Part shown: positions 44,584 to 54,000 of the stretch, piece by piece
Position numbering within the stretch: the first letter of the stretch is position 1
Layout of the letters: each line of letters begins with the position of its first letter
From: JACVRW01 sp963803085
Lineage (GTDB): Bacteria; Actinomycetota; Thermoleophilia; Solirubrobacterales; Thermoleophilaceae
NCBI GenBank assembly: GCA_963803085.1
Contig: CAWDLE010000010.1
Location: 62,001-126,000, forward strand
Reading direction: 5' to 3'
DNA: 64,000 nucleotides
Made by a program: the position numbers and the translations under genes
The notes under the pieces: model-generated
Databases searched by the model: none
What the model was told of the DNA's origin: nothing
Seen by the model: only the letters and a program-made list of their open reading frames with translations

Positions 44584-45465
44584 CTAGCTTGGGTCGGTCG
44601 CGTGCGCCGACTCGGCGGGGTCGACTGTGGCTGCCCAGCTGCCGAGGAGCTTCAGGGCCTCTTCGGAGCGCGAGCCGGGCTCGGCGGTGTAGGTGAAGAT
44701 CGTCAGCCCGGCGTCCGCGGCGAGGTCCAGCCGGTTGTAGGTCAGGTGGAGCTCGCCGACGACGGGGTGGTTGAAGTGCTTGACGCCGGTGTTGTGGAAG
44801 CGGACGTTGTGCGCCGCCCAGCGCGTCCGGAACGCATCGCTCTGTGTCGCGAGCTCGCCGACGAGGTCTGAGAGCTCGCGGTTGTACGGGTCGCGCCCTG
44901 CGGCAGTGCGCAGGATGGCGACGGATTCGGTGGCGACGCGGTCCCAGTCGCCGAAGGTCGCCTCGGCTCGCGGGTCGAGGAAGACGAACCGGGCGGTGTT
45001 GACCGGCCGCGCGGGCGTGTCGTACAGCTCGGAGAACAGCGCGCGTCCGAGCTGGTTCTCGGTCAGGAGATCGAGGCGCTCGTTGCCCACGAACGCTGCG
45101 GCGCCGGTGATCGCGTCGAGGGTCCACTGGACCTCGGGCCGGACGCGTTGCTTGGCCTGGCGCCGACGCGGTCGCGTTAGGGTCGGCTGTGCGGCGCGCG
45201 CGAGATCGAAGAGGTGGGCGCGCTCGGCGTCGTCGAGCTCGAGCGCCCGAGCCAGCGCCTCCAGGACGCTCTCGGAGACCCCGCTCATGTCTCCGCGCTC
45301 CAAGCGGGTGTAGTACGGAGCGCTAACGCCGGCGAGGACGGCGACCTCCTCACGGCGGAGTCCCGGAACACGGCGACTGCCATAGGAGACCAACCCGGCC
45401 TGCTCAGGCGTGATCCGTGCGCGGCGGGAGGTGAGGAACTCGCGGATCTCCTGCTTCGTCTCCAC
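44584..45465 (-). CDS. XRE-family regulator with MmyB-like ligand-binding domain
   Basis: 293 residues: N-terminal helix-turn-helix of the Cro/C1 type (VPGLRREEVAVLAGVSAPYY, RLERGDMSGVSESVLEALAR) and a C-terminal MmyB-like domain (WTLDAITGAAAFVGNERLDL, FLDPRAEATFGDWDRVATES, VGELHLTYNRLDLAADAGLT). Actinobacteria have many of these, usually next to the oxidoreductase they control. It is divergent from the aldo/keto reductase, whose start is 101 bases away. It converges on the kinase gene with only three bases between stops. Confidence 0.9.
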   Translation of the reverse strand: METKQEIREFLTSRRARITPEQAGLVSYGSRRVPGLRREEVAVLAGVSAPYYTRLERGDMSGVSESVLEALARALELDDAERAHLFDLARAAQPTLTRPRRRQAKQRVRPEVQWTLDAITGAAAFVGNERLDLLTENQLGRALFSELYDTPARPVNTARFVFLDPRAEATFGDWDRVATESVAILRTAAGRDPYNRELSDLVGELATQSDAFRTRWAAHNVRFHNTGVKHFNHPVVGELHLTYNRLDLAADAGLTIFTYTAEPGSRSEEALKLLGSWAATVDPAESAHATDPS

Positions 45466-45566
45466 GCCCCAAGCGTAGACCCGGCTGTCTGCGCCTGGGG
45501 GACCCTGCCAGTACCTCTCTCAACAGGGACTCCCACCTTCGCGAGATCCGCGCTTTGCTGAGAGCC

Positions 45567-46553
45567 ATGACTTCCATCAAGCACATTTCGCTAGGCGGAC
45601 TTAACGTCTCGCGCATCGGACTCGGCACGATGGCGATGTCCGGCTATTACCTCGACCCGAGCAGCAGCGACGCCGAGTCGATCCGCACCATCCAGCGAGC
45701 ACTGGAGCTGGGCGTCACCCACATCGACACCGCCGAGATCTACGGCCCATACGCAAACGAGGAACTCGTCGGCCGCGCACTCAAGGGACGTCGCGACGAT
45801 GTGGTGGTGGCGACGAAGTTCGGCTTCGTCTCGCATTCCGGCGGAGGCCCCGGAGCGCTCGACAGCAGCCCGGCGAACATCCGGACCGCGGTCGAGGGCT
45901 CCCTGAAGCGGCTGGGTACCGACCGCATCGACCTCTACTACCAGCACCGGGTCGACCCGAACACGCCCATCGAGGACACCGTCGGCGCTCTGGCTCAGCT
46001 GGTGGCCGAGGGAAAGGTCATGCACATCGGCCTGTCCGAGGCCGCACCCGAAACGATCCGCCGCGCCCACGCCGTGCACCCGATCACCGCGCTGCAGAGC
46101 GAGTACTCCCTGTGGACCCGCGATCCGGAGGCCGAGCTGCTGCCGCTGCTGCGCGAACTGGGCGTTGGCTTCGTGCCCTACTCGCCGCTCGGGCACGGCT
46201 TCCTCACCGGGACGATCCGCTCCCCCGAGGAGCTCGCCGACGACGACTGGCGCAAGACCAACCCGCGCTTCACCGAGGGCAACTTCGAGAAGAACCTCCG
46301 CATCGTCGACGAGGTCGAGGCCGTCGCTTCCGAGCTCGACGCCACACCGGCGCAGGTCGCCTTGGCCTGGCTGCTCGCGCAGGGCGACGACATCGCCCCG
46401 ATCCCCGGCACCAAGCGGGTTTCCCGGGTCGAGGAGAACACGGCTGCCGACGGCATCGGGCTCAGCGCGGACCAGATCCGACGGCTGGGCGATCTCACCC
46501 CGGCGACGGGCGAGCGCCACGACGAGGCCAGCATGTCCTCCATCGACCGTTGA
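45567..46553 (+). CDS. Aldo/keto reductase
   Basis: Met 45567 is chosen (the upstream ATG-less four codons add nothing). The 328-residue TIM barrel has the AKR tetrad in place: Asp and Tyr in HIDTAEIYGPYANEELVG, Lys in VVATKFGFVS and His in IDLYYQHRVDP, and the NADPH-binding tail IPGTKRVSRVEEN. Closest in pattern to pyridoxal or general-stress AKRs (YajO/AKR13-type). Divergent from an XRE regulator, its likely controller. Substrate unknown. Confidence 0.92.
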   Translation: MTSIKHISLGGLNVSRIGLGTMAMSGYYLDPSSSDAESIRTIQRALELGVTHIDTAEIYGPYANEELVGRALKGRRDDVVVATKFGFVSHSGGGPGALDSSPANIRTAVEGSLKRLGTDRIDLYYQHRVDPNTPIEDTVGALAQLVAEGKVMHIGLSEAAPETIRRAHAVHPITALQSEYSLWTRDPEAELLPLLRELGVGFVPYSPLGHGFLTGTIRSPEELADDDWRKTNPRFTEGNFEKNLRIVDEVEAVASELDATPAQVALAWLLAQGDDIAPIPGTKRVSRVEENTAADGIGLSADQIRRLGDLTPATGERHDEASMSSIDR

Positions 46554-46578
46554 CCCACAGGCTTCTTATGCTTGCGCT

Positions 46579-48042
46579 GTGAGCGAAGCGGACATCGGCG
46601 GGGCGCCTGAAGATGAGCTAACCGAGTTCCGCGGCGCTGCACACGCACTCGTGGACAGCGTCGCGGACCACCTCGCCGCGCTGCCCTCACGGCCGGTCTG
46701 GCAGCCGCTCCCCGACCTCCTTCGCACTCAGCTGCTCGAACTGCCCCTGCCGGAGCACCCGGCAGCGCTGGACGACCTGATGGCGACAGCTTCGCGCGAT
46801 GTCCTGCCGCACGCCATGGGCAACGGCCACCCGGCCTTCTTCGGCTGGGTCAACCCGCCGCCCTCCCCCGCCGGCGTGATGGCTTCGCTGGCGGCGGCCG
46901 CGATGAACCCGAGCGTCGTCTCTGGCGACCACGCGGACGTCCACCTCGAGCGCACGGTCGTGCGCTGGCTGGCCGAGCTCGTGGGCTTCCCGCACGAGCC
47001 GGGCGCCGGCCTGCTCACCAGCGGCGGGTCCGCCGCGACGATCGTCTGCCTCGCGGGCGCCCGCAGTCGCGCGCTGGCGGCGGCCGGCCATGACGTCCGT
47101 CGCGACGGCCTCGCCGGTGCCCCGCAGCTGATCGCCTACGTGCCGGCCGAGGCCCATAGCTGCGTGCGGCGCGCCCTGGAGCTCCTGGGCCTCGGCAGCA
47201 GTGCGATGCGGGAGGTGCCGCTCGAGGAAGGCCGGCTCCACGCGACCGCGCTGCGGGCGTCGATCGCCGCCGATCGGGCGAGCGGCGCCCTGCCGGCAGT
47301 GCTCGTCGGCTCGGCCGGCACCGTGAACACCGGCGCGATCGACCCGCTCGATGCACTCGCCGATGTCGCGAGCGCGGAGGACCTCTGGTTCCATGTCGAT
47401 GGCGCCTACGGCGCGTTCGGCGTTCTCGACCCGGCGATCGCGGCCCGCTACCGCGGCATGGAACGGGCCGACTCGCTGGTTCTCGACCCCCACAAGTGGC
47501 TTGGGGTTCCCGTGGACGCCGGCTGCGCGCTTGTGCGGCGCGGCGACGACCTGCGCGACGCGTTCAGCCTCATCCCGCCATACCTACGCCAGGACGCCGA
47601 CGCGCCGGTCGGTACGTTCGCCGAATACGGGCTCGAGCAGACGAGACCGTTCCGCGCGCTCAAGACGTGGGCGACCATCGCCGCGCGCGGACGCACCGGC
47701 ATCGCGGCCCAGGTGGCGCGCGCGAATGCACTTGCCCGCGAGCTCGCGACGCTGGTCGAGCGCGAGCCCGAGCTGGAGCTGGCGGCCGCGCCCGAGACCT
47801 CCATCGTCGCCTTCCGGGCGCGCCCGGAAGCCTGCGCGTCCGCCAGGCTGGACGAGCTCAACCGGGCACTGCCGGAGGCGGTTCAGGCCCGAGGCCGCAC
47901 GTTCGTCACTGGGACGGTCTTTGGCGGCCGCGAGACGCTTCGCGCCTGCATCCTGCACCCCGACACAGGCTCGGAGCACCTCGCGACCCTCGTCGCGGAA
48001 GTCGTCGCGACCGCCCGGTCGCTGAGCGACAGGCGGCATTAG
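46579..48042 (+). CDS. Group II PLP amino-acid decarboxylase (aromatic-L-amino-acid type)
   Basis: GTG 46579 (26 bases after the AKR stop) gives 487 residues. The PLP decarboxylase fold is clear: HPAFFGWVNPPPSPAGVMAS, LLTSGGSAATIVCLAGARSR, FHVDGAYGAFGVLDPAIAAR and the PLP lysine Lys306 in LDPHKWLGVPVDAGC. The group contains aromatic-L-amino-acid, histidine, tyrosine and glutamate decarboxylases. The catalytic tyrosine region (DAFSLIPPYLRQ) is present. Which amino acid it uses is not visible. Its 3' end overlaps the epimerase gene by four bases (convergent). Confidence 0.87.
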   Translation: MSEADIGGAPEDELTEFRGAAHALVDSVADHLAALPSRPVWQPLPDLLRTQLLELPLPEHPAALDDLMATASRDVLPHAMGNGHPAFFGWVNPPPSPAGVMASLAAAAMNPSVVSGDHADVHLERTVVRWLAELVGFPHEPGAGLLTSGGSAATIVCLAGARSRALAAAGHDVRRDGLAGAPQLIAYVPAEAHSCVRRALELLGLGSSAMREVPLEEGRLHATALRASIAADRASGALPAVLVGSAGTVNTGAIDPLDALADVASAEDLWFHVDGAYGAFGVLDPAIAARYRGMERADSLVLDPHKWLGVPVDAGCALVRRGDDLRDAFSLIPPYLRQDADAPVGTFAEYGLEQTRPFRALKTWATIAARGRTGIAAQVARANALARELATLVEREPELELAAAPETSIVAFRARPEACASARLDELNRALPEAVQARGRTFVTGTVFGGRETLRACILHPDTGSEHLATLVAEVVATARSLSDRRH

Positions 48043-48983
48043 ACCGCGGCAGGTGCTGGCTGCCTACTCGCGTAGGCGGCCACGAAACCCTCTCGCCAGC
48101 TGGGGTAGCGCGGCTCCCAGCCGAGCTCGCGCTTGGCCTTGGCATTCGAGGCACCGCGCGTCTCGGTCCCCATCACGACCGCGACATCGCCGGCGACCAG
48201 CCGCGCCAGCCAGCGGGGAAAGCGGCGTGGTGGGCCGGCGCCGAGCGCCTCTGCGAGCACCGGCAGCCACTCGCGCACCGGCGCGGGCTCGTCGTCGACG
48301 ATGTTGAAGATGCCCGGCCCGTCGTGTTCAAGCGCGAGCACGGTCGCGGCGGCGGCGTCGTCGAGATGGATGAAGGAGACGACTCCCCCGCCGTCTCCGA
48401 TGATCGGGTACTGCCGCTTGCGCACCGGCTCGATCAGACCGTCGTTGGCGGCGCCGTAGAAGGCGCCGTAGCGAAGCGCGATCCCGCCGGCTTTCGTGAC
48501 CACCTCGTCGAGGTGGCCCATCGCGGCGAACGATTCGCGCGCCTTCGCGGGCGGGGCGGGATCGAGGCGGTCGTCCTCGGTCTTGACCCACGCGCCCTCG
48601 CGCGCGGTCCGGTAGCTGGCGAAGCTCTGAGCGACGAACCGGTCGACGCCCGCCTCGCGCGCGGCCTCGAGCAGCGCGTCGGTGCCCTCGGTCCGCAGCC
48701 TGTTCGTCTCGGCGAACGTGCGGTCGAAATTGCGCGAGAAGTTCAGCTCCGCCAGGGCCGTTGCCTGGTGGACGATCGCATCCGGCGCGGCCGCGACCAC
48801 GGCCCGGCGCACGGCCCCATGATCGAGCAGATCGAGCGCGACCGGCTCAGCGCCGAGCGCCCGTATGTGTTCGGCTTTCTCGGCCGCCCTCGAGGTGCCG
48901 ATCACCTCATGGCCTCGGTCGACGAGCTGAGGGACCAGCCTGGTCCCGATCGCACCGCTTGCTCCTGCAACGAAGACTCGCAT
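48039..48983 (-). CDS. NAD-dependent epimerase/dehydratase (extended SDR)
   Basis: Met 48983 is preceded by AAAGGAGAAACACG. The 314-residue protein has VFVAGASGAIGTRLVPQLVD, the Rossmann GxxGxxG, an LDLLDHGAVRRAVVAAAPDA second strand, and LRYGAFYGAANDGLIEP. The catalytic triad Tyr-x3-Lys of classical epimerases is not obvious, as in several members. The downstream region (VSFIHLDDAAAATVLALEHD) is the usual SDR sugar-binding lid. Substrate unknown. Confidence 0.88.
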   Translation of the reverse strand: MRVFVAGASGAIGTRLVPQLVDRGHEVIGTSRAAEKAEHIRALGAEPVALDLLDHGAVRRAVVAAAPDAIVHQATALAELNFSRNFDRTFAETNRLRTEGTDALLEAAREAGVDRFVAQSFASYRTAREGAWVKTEDDRLDPAPPAKARESFAAMGHLDEVVTKAGGIALRYGAFYGAANDGLIEPVRKRQYPIIGDGGGVVSFIHLDDAAAATVLALEHDGPGIFNIVDDEPAPVREWLPVLAEALGAGPPRRFPRWLARLVAGDVAVVMGTETRGASNAKAKRELGWEPRYPSWREGFVAAYASRQPAPAAV

Positions 48984-49065
48984 CGTGTTTCTCCTTTGGT
49001 CACATCGCCCGCATCTCGCGGGTCCTACTGCTATGACCCATTCCAAGGATCGGATGTGACCGGGC

Positions 49066-49860
49066 CTACCCCGGCGGGTGGGCCCGGCAGAAGTCGCGCA
49101 CGGCCTCGTTGAACTGCGTGGGCTGCTCGAGGTTGCTGACGTGCCCGCAGCCAGGGATCACCACGAGCTGAGTGTCAGGGATCGCATGCTCGAATTGGCG
49201 TGCGACGCTGAGCGGCGAACGCGCGTCGAGTTCACCCCAGATCAGCAGGGTCGGCACCGCGATGTGGGGCAGCAGGTCGCGCCGGTCGGTCTCAGCCATC
49301 AGGAACAGTTGCGTCCTCAGGCTCTCCGGGCGCACGGCGGCGGCGATCTCCTCGAGCAGCGAGACGAACTCGACCGGCGGCTCGCCGGCGAACAGCCCGG
49401 GAAGCGTGGGATCGAACTCCTCTGCTGGCGCTGCCAGCATCTCCAGTGCGCCCGCGACGCGCGCACTCACCTCCTGCTCTCGCAGCGAACCTTTCCAACC
49501 GGCGTAGCTATCGGCGAAAATCAGAGTCGCGACCAGCTCAGGATGGTTGCGGTAGAGCTCCTGTACAACCGTGCCGCCCCAGGAGAGGCCGGCGACGTGC
49601 GCCGGCCCGAGCGCGAGCTCCTCAATAAGCGTCGCGAGGCAGTTCGCGTAGTCCGCTACGCCGAAGTCCGCGGGCACATCCGAGGAGCGACCCGCACCCG
49701 GCTCGTCCCAAGCGACGACCGTGAACTCGTCCGCCAAAGCGTCGAGCTGCGGCTGCCACATCCGGGCGTCCCCGGCGGCGCCGTGGACGAACACCAGTGA
49801 TGGCCCCACGCCGACGCGCTCGTAGGCGATCTCGAGCCCGCTCGCCAAGACGACCTTCAC
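49066..49860 (-). CDS. Alpha/beta hydrolase (RsbQ/haloperoxidase-like)
   Basis: GTG 49860 follows GAGG. The 264-residue protein has VFVHGAAGDARMWQPQLDAL, AWDEPGAGRSS, nucleophile GLSWGGTVVQELY, Asp in GELDARSPL and His in GCGHVSNLE, the full triad. It starts 13 bases after the stop of the (frameshifted) sigma-factor gene, so they are one unit. In Bacillus an RsbQ-type hydrolase feeds an energy signal to a sigma-B pathway; a functional link with the sigma gene here is possible but speculative. Confidence 0.87.
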   Translation of the reverse strand: MKVVLASGLEIAYERVGVGPSLVFVHGAAGDARMWQPQLDALADEFTVVAWDEPGAGRSSDVPADFGVADYANCLATLIEELALGPAHVAGLSWGGTVVQELYRNHPELVATLIFADSYAGWKGSLREQEVSARVAGALEMLAAPAEEFDPTLPGLFAGEPPVEFVSLLEEIAAAVRPESLRTQLFLMAETDRRDLLPHIAVPTLLIWGELDARSPLSVARQFEHAIPDTQLVVIPGCGHVSNLEQPTQFNEAVRDFCRAHPPG

Positions 49861-49873
49861 TGTCGCAACCTCG

Positions 49874-50661
49874 TCAGGTCGCCACCGGCTGCGCGAGTGC
49901 GTCGCGCAGCTTGTCCAACGCACCAGCCTCGATCTGGCGAGCACGCTCGGCCGTCAGGCCGAGCGCCCCACCGATCTGCTTGAGCGTCTGGGGCGGCTCG
50001 CCGAGCCCGTAGTGGGCGCGGATCACCGTGCGCTCGCGCTCGTCGAGCTGGTCGGCGAGATCACGCAGCTCGCGCACCTCGATTCGATCGAGCACCTGTT
50101 GGTACGCCACCTCAGCGCTGGGATCGACGATCGTGTCGCCGACCGTCGCGGTCGCCCCCGCTCGCCTGGCCGCCGGCTCCTCGATGGCGCGCGGCCTGCG
50201 CTCGATGGCCTGAAGGCTCGCGAGCTGTGCGAGCGTGAACCCGGTGGCGCGGCTCAGCTCGGCGCTGGTCGGCTCGACCCCGTGGGCCAGCAGATGCTCA
50301 CGCCGAGCCGCCCTCAAGCGGGCGAGCGCGCGCACGGCGCGGTCGGAGAGCGCGACCGGGCGAGTCAGCTCCGCCACGAGCTCCTGCATCGCCTTGCGAA
50401 CCCAGTACGACGCGTAGGCCCAGAAGGGCGTCTTGCGCCGGGTGTCGTAGCGCCGCGCCGCTACCAGGAGGCCGGCGATTCCCTCGTGGAGGAGCTCCTG
50501 GGCTCCACGCCGGCGCCGGTCGGAAAGTGACCGGCGAGTCCAGCAATCGCCGGCAGGTAGGCGGCCACGAGCTTCCGGGACGCCTCCGCGTCACCTGCGT
50601 CGGTCGCCATGACCAGATCGCGTTCCTGCTCCGGGGTGAGCTGCTGCGTACTTGGGGCCAA
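49874..50661 (-). pseudogene. Sigma-70 family RNA polymerase sigma factor, frameshifted
   Basis: The N-terminal part (LTPEQERDLVMATDAGDAEA to AGLAGHFPTGAGVE, region 1.2/2) is in one frame, with a TTG start at 50661 after GTGGGGA. The continuation QELLHEGIAGLLVAARRYDT (region 2, the part that contacts core polymerase), FWAYASYWVRKAMQELVAEL, a region 3 and region 4 (LKQIGGALGLTAERARQIEA) is in another frame from about 50503 on. One base appears missing at 50500-50506 (expected coding VERQELL). The restored protein is about 262 residues, a RpoD/RpoS-like or primary-type group sigma without region 1.1. If the indel is real no functional sigma is made. Confidence 0.78.
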
Positions 50662-50791
50662 ACCATCCCCACGCTCGAGAGGCGTTCCGATTCTCGCACC
50701 CCCGCGCAAGCCAGGTGTGAATTTTCTTGGGTTTGGGCGCCCCTGGCTTATTGGAGTCGGCCTGCCAGCAAGCCCCCCAACGGAGGTCAGG

Positions 50792-51268
50792 ATGAGCAGC
50801 ACCGACGTAGGCAGCTCCACTTCGACGGAGACCGCGGAGCCGGCAACGATCGACCTGGCGCTCGAGGTGGTGACGTTGCCCGTCTCCGATGTCGAGCGGT
50901 CAAAGCGCTTCTATCGGAGTCTCGGATGGCGGCTGGACGCCGACATAGTGGCCGGCGACGACTTCCGGGTGGTCCAGTTCACGCCGCCCCACTCGCAGTG
51001 CTCGATCCACTTCGGCAAGGGCCTCATCTCAGCTGAGCCGGGGTCGTGTGAACGGCTGATCCTGGCGGTCAAGGACATCGACGCCGCCCGGGCCGAGCTC
51101 ATCAGCCGCGGGGTCGACGTCGGCGAGGTGGAGGACCGGCGGCCCCCGGGCTCCGACTCGCCAGGGCGGTCCTACTTCGCGTACGCGTCGTTCAGCGACC
51201 CCGATGGCAACGGCTGGCTGCTCCAAGAGATCTCGACCCGGCTCCCCGGCCGGGAATGGGAGGACTGA
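50792..51268 (+). CDS. VOC-family protein (bleomycin-resistance-like)
   Basis: GGAGG precedes ATG 50792 by seven bases. The 158-residue protein has the VOC module VVTLPVSDVERSKRFYRSLG (about 28-47), then GWRLDADIVAGDDFRVVQFT and the C-terminal FASFSDPDGNGWLLQEI-like (here YASFSDPDGNGW) metal ligand end. Such proteins often bind small aromatic ligands. It overlaps into an operon with the next small gene, whose ribosome site is inside its 3' end. Confidence 0.87.
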   Translation: MSSTDVGSSTSTETAEPATIDLALEVVTLPVSDVERSKRFYRSLGWRLDADIVAGDDFRVVQFTPPHSQCSIHFGKGLISAEPGSCERLILAVKDIDAARAELISRGVDVGEVEDRRPPGSDSPGRSYFAYASFSDPDGNGWLLQEISTRLPGREWED

Positions 51269-51269
51269 C

Positions 51270-51473
51270 ATGGAAGTCGCTCCGCTGGCAGCGCTGTTGC
51301 ATGAGACGGCGATACGTCACGGTTCGTTCGAGGCGGTGGCCCCGCCACACGACTGGTGGGACTGGTACGCGGCGTACATCCACGCTCGCCAGAGCGGGAG
51401 CACTCCGGACGAGGCCGCCGTCGCCGCCGGGCGCTACATGGCGGACGTCAAGCACGTCGTGGCACCCGCCTGA
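51270..51473 (+). CDS. Small hypothetical protein paired with VOC protein
   Basis: ATG 51270 follows GGGAGGA and the VOC stop (1 base between). The 67-residue acidic and aromatic protein (MEVAPLAALLHETAIRHGSF, PPHDWWDWYAAYIHARQSGS) is a recognised companion of VOC proteins in actinobacteria with no known function. Its fixed neighbourhood makes a joint function plausible. Confidence 0.75.
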   Translation: MEVAPLAALLHETAIRHGSFEAVAPPHDWWDWYAAYIHARQSGSTPDEAAVAAGRYMADVKHVVAPA

Positions 51474-51505
51474 GTCGCTAGGCCGCGACGGCGATGCGCG
51501 ACCGC

Positions 51506-52585
51506 TCACGCAGCGACGGCTGCGCCCTGTGCAAACTGGGGCACCGGCGCCGAGCGTAGCTTCATGCGGGGCTTGGCGGCGACCGCGCGAGCGGGGTCCC
51601 TGAGTAGGCGCCGGACGTCTGCCAGGCCGATGGCGCCCAGCAGGATCGGGACGCCTGCGTGCAGGGCGCGGTAGGCGAGCACCGCTGCGGTGGCGGTCGG
51701 CACTGACATGCCGTACAGGACGAACATGCCGATCAGTCCGCCTTCGGCGCTGCCGGGTATCGGGACGATGGCCCCGCCGTGTCCGAGGGTGTAGGCCAGC
51801 ACGAGCAGACCGATCGGCAGACCGGCCGAGCCAACCGCTTGGAAGGCGGCCGCAAGCGAGGCGACGTCGAAAGCGAAGTATCCGATCGCGCCGGCGATCA
51901 CCAGGCGGTCCCCCGAGCGCAGCAGCTCGGCGCTGGCTCCGACTCCGTTGCGCAGGTACTCGCGCGTGTTCGCGAGTGCCGTGCTCAACCGCCCAGCGGG
52001 CACGCGCTCCGCCGAGCCCCGCGAGCGCGGCAGCGCAAACACGGCAACGATGAGCAGGAGGGCGGCGATGCCCGGGAGCAGGGTGACCGCCAGCGTCGCG
52101 TCACCCGACAGCACGCCGGCCGCGACGCCAAAGCCGGCGATCACGACGGCGACGAAACTGACCAGGCTGGTGATCAAGAACAGGGCAACGGTCCGGCTGG
52201 CGGCGAATGAACGGGGGACACCCGCGCGGTCGAGCAGCACGGCGCCGACCGCCAGGCCTCCAGCGCCGCCCGAGGGCAGCACGACGTTCATGCCCTGCAC
52301 GGCCATCGACATGCTTGTGCTCGCGCGCCGGCTGGTGCGCCGGTCGTAGACGCCATGGAAGGCGAGGGCGAAGCAGGCGGTCGAGGCCAGCTGCAGGATC
52401 AGGGCCGCTGCAATCCAGCCGCCGTCCGCACCGGCAAGCTGATGGGGGATCTCCTCCAGGCCGGGGAGCTGGGTGGCCAGCACCCCGCCGATGACCAGAA
52501 CCACTGCGACCGCCGCCAGCTTGCGAACGATCTGGCGGGTCGAGGGGAGCTCGACGGACTCGGTTGGGAGGGCGTGCGCGGTCAT
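51506..52585 (-). CDS. YbhN/LPG-synthase-TM-like membrane protein
   Basis: A 359-residue polytopic protein (about eight TM helices) of the UPF0104/lysylphosphatidylglycerol synthase TM domain family: GMNVVLPSGGAGGLAVGAVL and LGHGGAIVPIPGSAEGGLIG are the family's signature loops. Relatives include MprF flippase domains and the YbhN-type lipid transporters. No synthase domain is attached, so the protein may only move a lipid or isoprenoid. A nearby glycosyltransferase is not present. Convergent with the VOC pair. Confidence 0.85.
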   Translation of the reverse strand: MTAHALPTESVELPSTRQIVRKLAAVAVVLVIGGVLATQLPGLEEIPHQLAGADGGWIAAALILQLASTACFALAFHGVYDRRTSRRASTSMSMAVQGMNVVLPSGGAGGLAVGAVLLDRAGVPRSFAASRTVALFLITSLVSFVAVVIAGFGVAAGVLSGDATLAVTLLPGIAALLLIVAVFALPRSRGSAERVPAGRLSTALANTREYLRNGVGASAELLRSGDRLVIAGAIGYFAFDVASLAAAFQAVGSAGLPIGLLVLAYTLGHGGAIVPIPGSAEGGLIGMFVLYGMSVPTATAAVLAYRALHAGVPILLGAIGLADVRRLLRDPARAVAAKPRMKLRSAPVPQFAQGAAVAA

Positions 52586-52745
52586 CTGCGTACAGACTCC
52601 CTCGCCGGACCCCTCCCTCGCATCGGTGATGCCCCCTAGGTGGACCCTGAACTTCCATTTGCGTAGCGCGCGCCGCCAGGAGCCCGGGTAATACTCCGCT
52701 TCATGACCCCGCGTGCGCGGGGCCGGCGACCAAGGAGGAGGGACG

Positions 52746-53072
52746 ATGCCGCTGTATCTGTCGAAGTTCAGCTATACGCCCGAGACGTGGGCGAGGCTGA
52801 TCGACAACCCGGAGGACCGTCGGACGGCCGCGGAGGCGTACATCGAGTCGGTCGGTGGGAAGCTCCAGGGGTTCTGGTACGCGTTCGGCGCGCACGACGG
52901 CTACACGCTCTGGGAGGCGCCCGACAACGTGTCCATGGCGGTGGTTGCGCTGGCGCTCAGTGGCGGCGGTGCGATCAGCTCGCTCGAGACGACCGTGCTC
53001 CTGACGGTCGACGAGACGATGGATGCTCTGCGCAAGGTTGAGGGAGTCCGGTACCGCGCGCCGGGCGCGTAG
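52746..53072 (+). CDS. GYD-domain protein
   Basis: AAGGAGGAGGGACG precedes ATG 52746. The 108-residue protein has the GYD pattern: MPLYLSKFSYTPETWARLID, then GFWYAFGAHDGYTLWEAPDN and a C-terminal LLTVDETMDALRKV. The GYD motif gives the family its name; many family members are small stress- or polyketide-related proteins of unknown chemistry. The preceding 160 bases show no gene and include the divergent promoter space for YbhN. Confidence 0.82.
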   Translation: MPLYLSKFSYTPETWARLIDNPEDRRTAAEAYIESVGGKLQGFWYAFGAHDGYTLWEAPDNVSMAVVALALSGGGAISSLETTVLLTVDETMDALRKVEGVRYRAPGA

Positions 53073-53101
53073 TTGTCACATGGGCGCGATGGGCTTAGCC
53101 A

Positions 53102-53856
53102 TCAGCGCGAGGTAAAGAACTCGAGCGCCTTTCGCGTCTTTGTCTCCTGCTCGCCGGACAGATCCACACCCTTGCTCGTGAGAAAAACACGCGCCTCGGC
53201 CGCGGCGAGGAAGGCCTCCGCGGGGGGCACTTCGTCGACAGCTCCAGGATCCGCGTGTTGTCCGGGTAGAGCCACATCTCGGCGACCAGGCGGCGCTGCA
53301 GTTCCTCCGGTGTGAACTTCAGCTTCAGAACGAAGATTGGGCCCAGAACCGAGAGGTCGTCGAGCCGAATCCCGTCGGGAGCGCACTCCTCGTAGAACGC
53401 CTGCTGCTCCTTCGAGAACACATTGTGCAGCGGCTTCCCCTCGAGCAGGGTCTCGCGGACGTCGGCCTGTGCCACCGACTTCATCGACGCCGAGCAGACG
53501 TACCCACCGGGCATCGCGTCGACCTCGACGCCAAAGCCCTCGGTCTTTCGCTGCTTCTTCGAAAGCTGATCCGGTACCACGGGACGCAGCTTCACGACCG
53601 AGTCGTCTCCCTTCCCCTGCACCCGGCGGGCTCGCACCACCACGCCGGCCTTGGAGAGGCTCAGATCGGGCGTGTCAAAGAAGAAGACCTGGCGGATCTG
53701 GGCGTCAAGGGGATCGATGCCGAGTACCCCAATCGCCGTCTGATGATCCGACGTCGGGACGGTCAACTTGAGCTCCACGCTGTCGGCGCCCTCGATCAGC
53801 CCGAGCAGCTCTGCTAGCTGCTCGTCCGAGATCGTGCTGGCAAGCGTCTGGGCCAT
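53102..53856 (-). pseudogene. CYTH-like domain protein, frameshifted near the 3' end
   Basis: From the ATG at 53856 the N-terminal three quarters are one frame: VELKLTVPTSDHQTAIGVLG, RQVFFFDTPDLSLSKAGVVV, KGDDSVVKLRPVVPDQLSKK, a CYTH/triphosphate-tunnel-like series. Around 53227-53234 a G seems missing (frame reads TKCPPR instead of TKVPPAEAF). The C-terminus VPPAEAFLAAAEARVFLTSK to ALEFFTSR then comes from the other frame, ending at 53102. Restored length is about 252 residues. CYTH enzymes hydrolyse or cyclise nucleoside triphosphates and long-chain phosphates; only the CYTH identity is suggested here. Confidence 0.7.
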
Positions 53857-54000
53857 CGCTAGTTCCCAGCATAACCCTGTGAAGCACCGCCGTGATCACC
53901 CGGATCGGGTGATCCGCGCTACCGGATGCGAAGCAGAGCGAATTGGGGCGGCCAGGGTGGGCGCGGGTGGGCGCAGCGGCGGACGCTAGCCTCATCGAGG

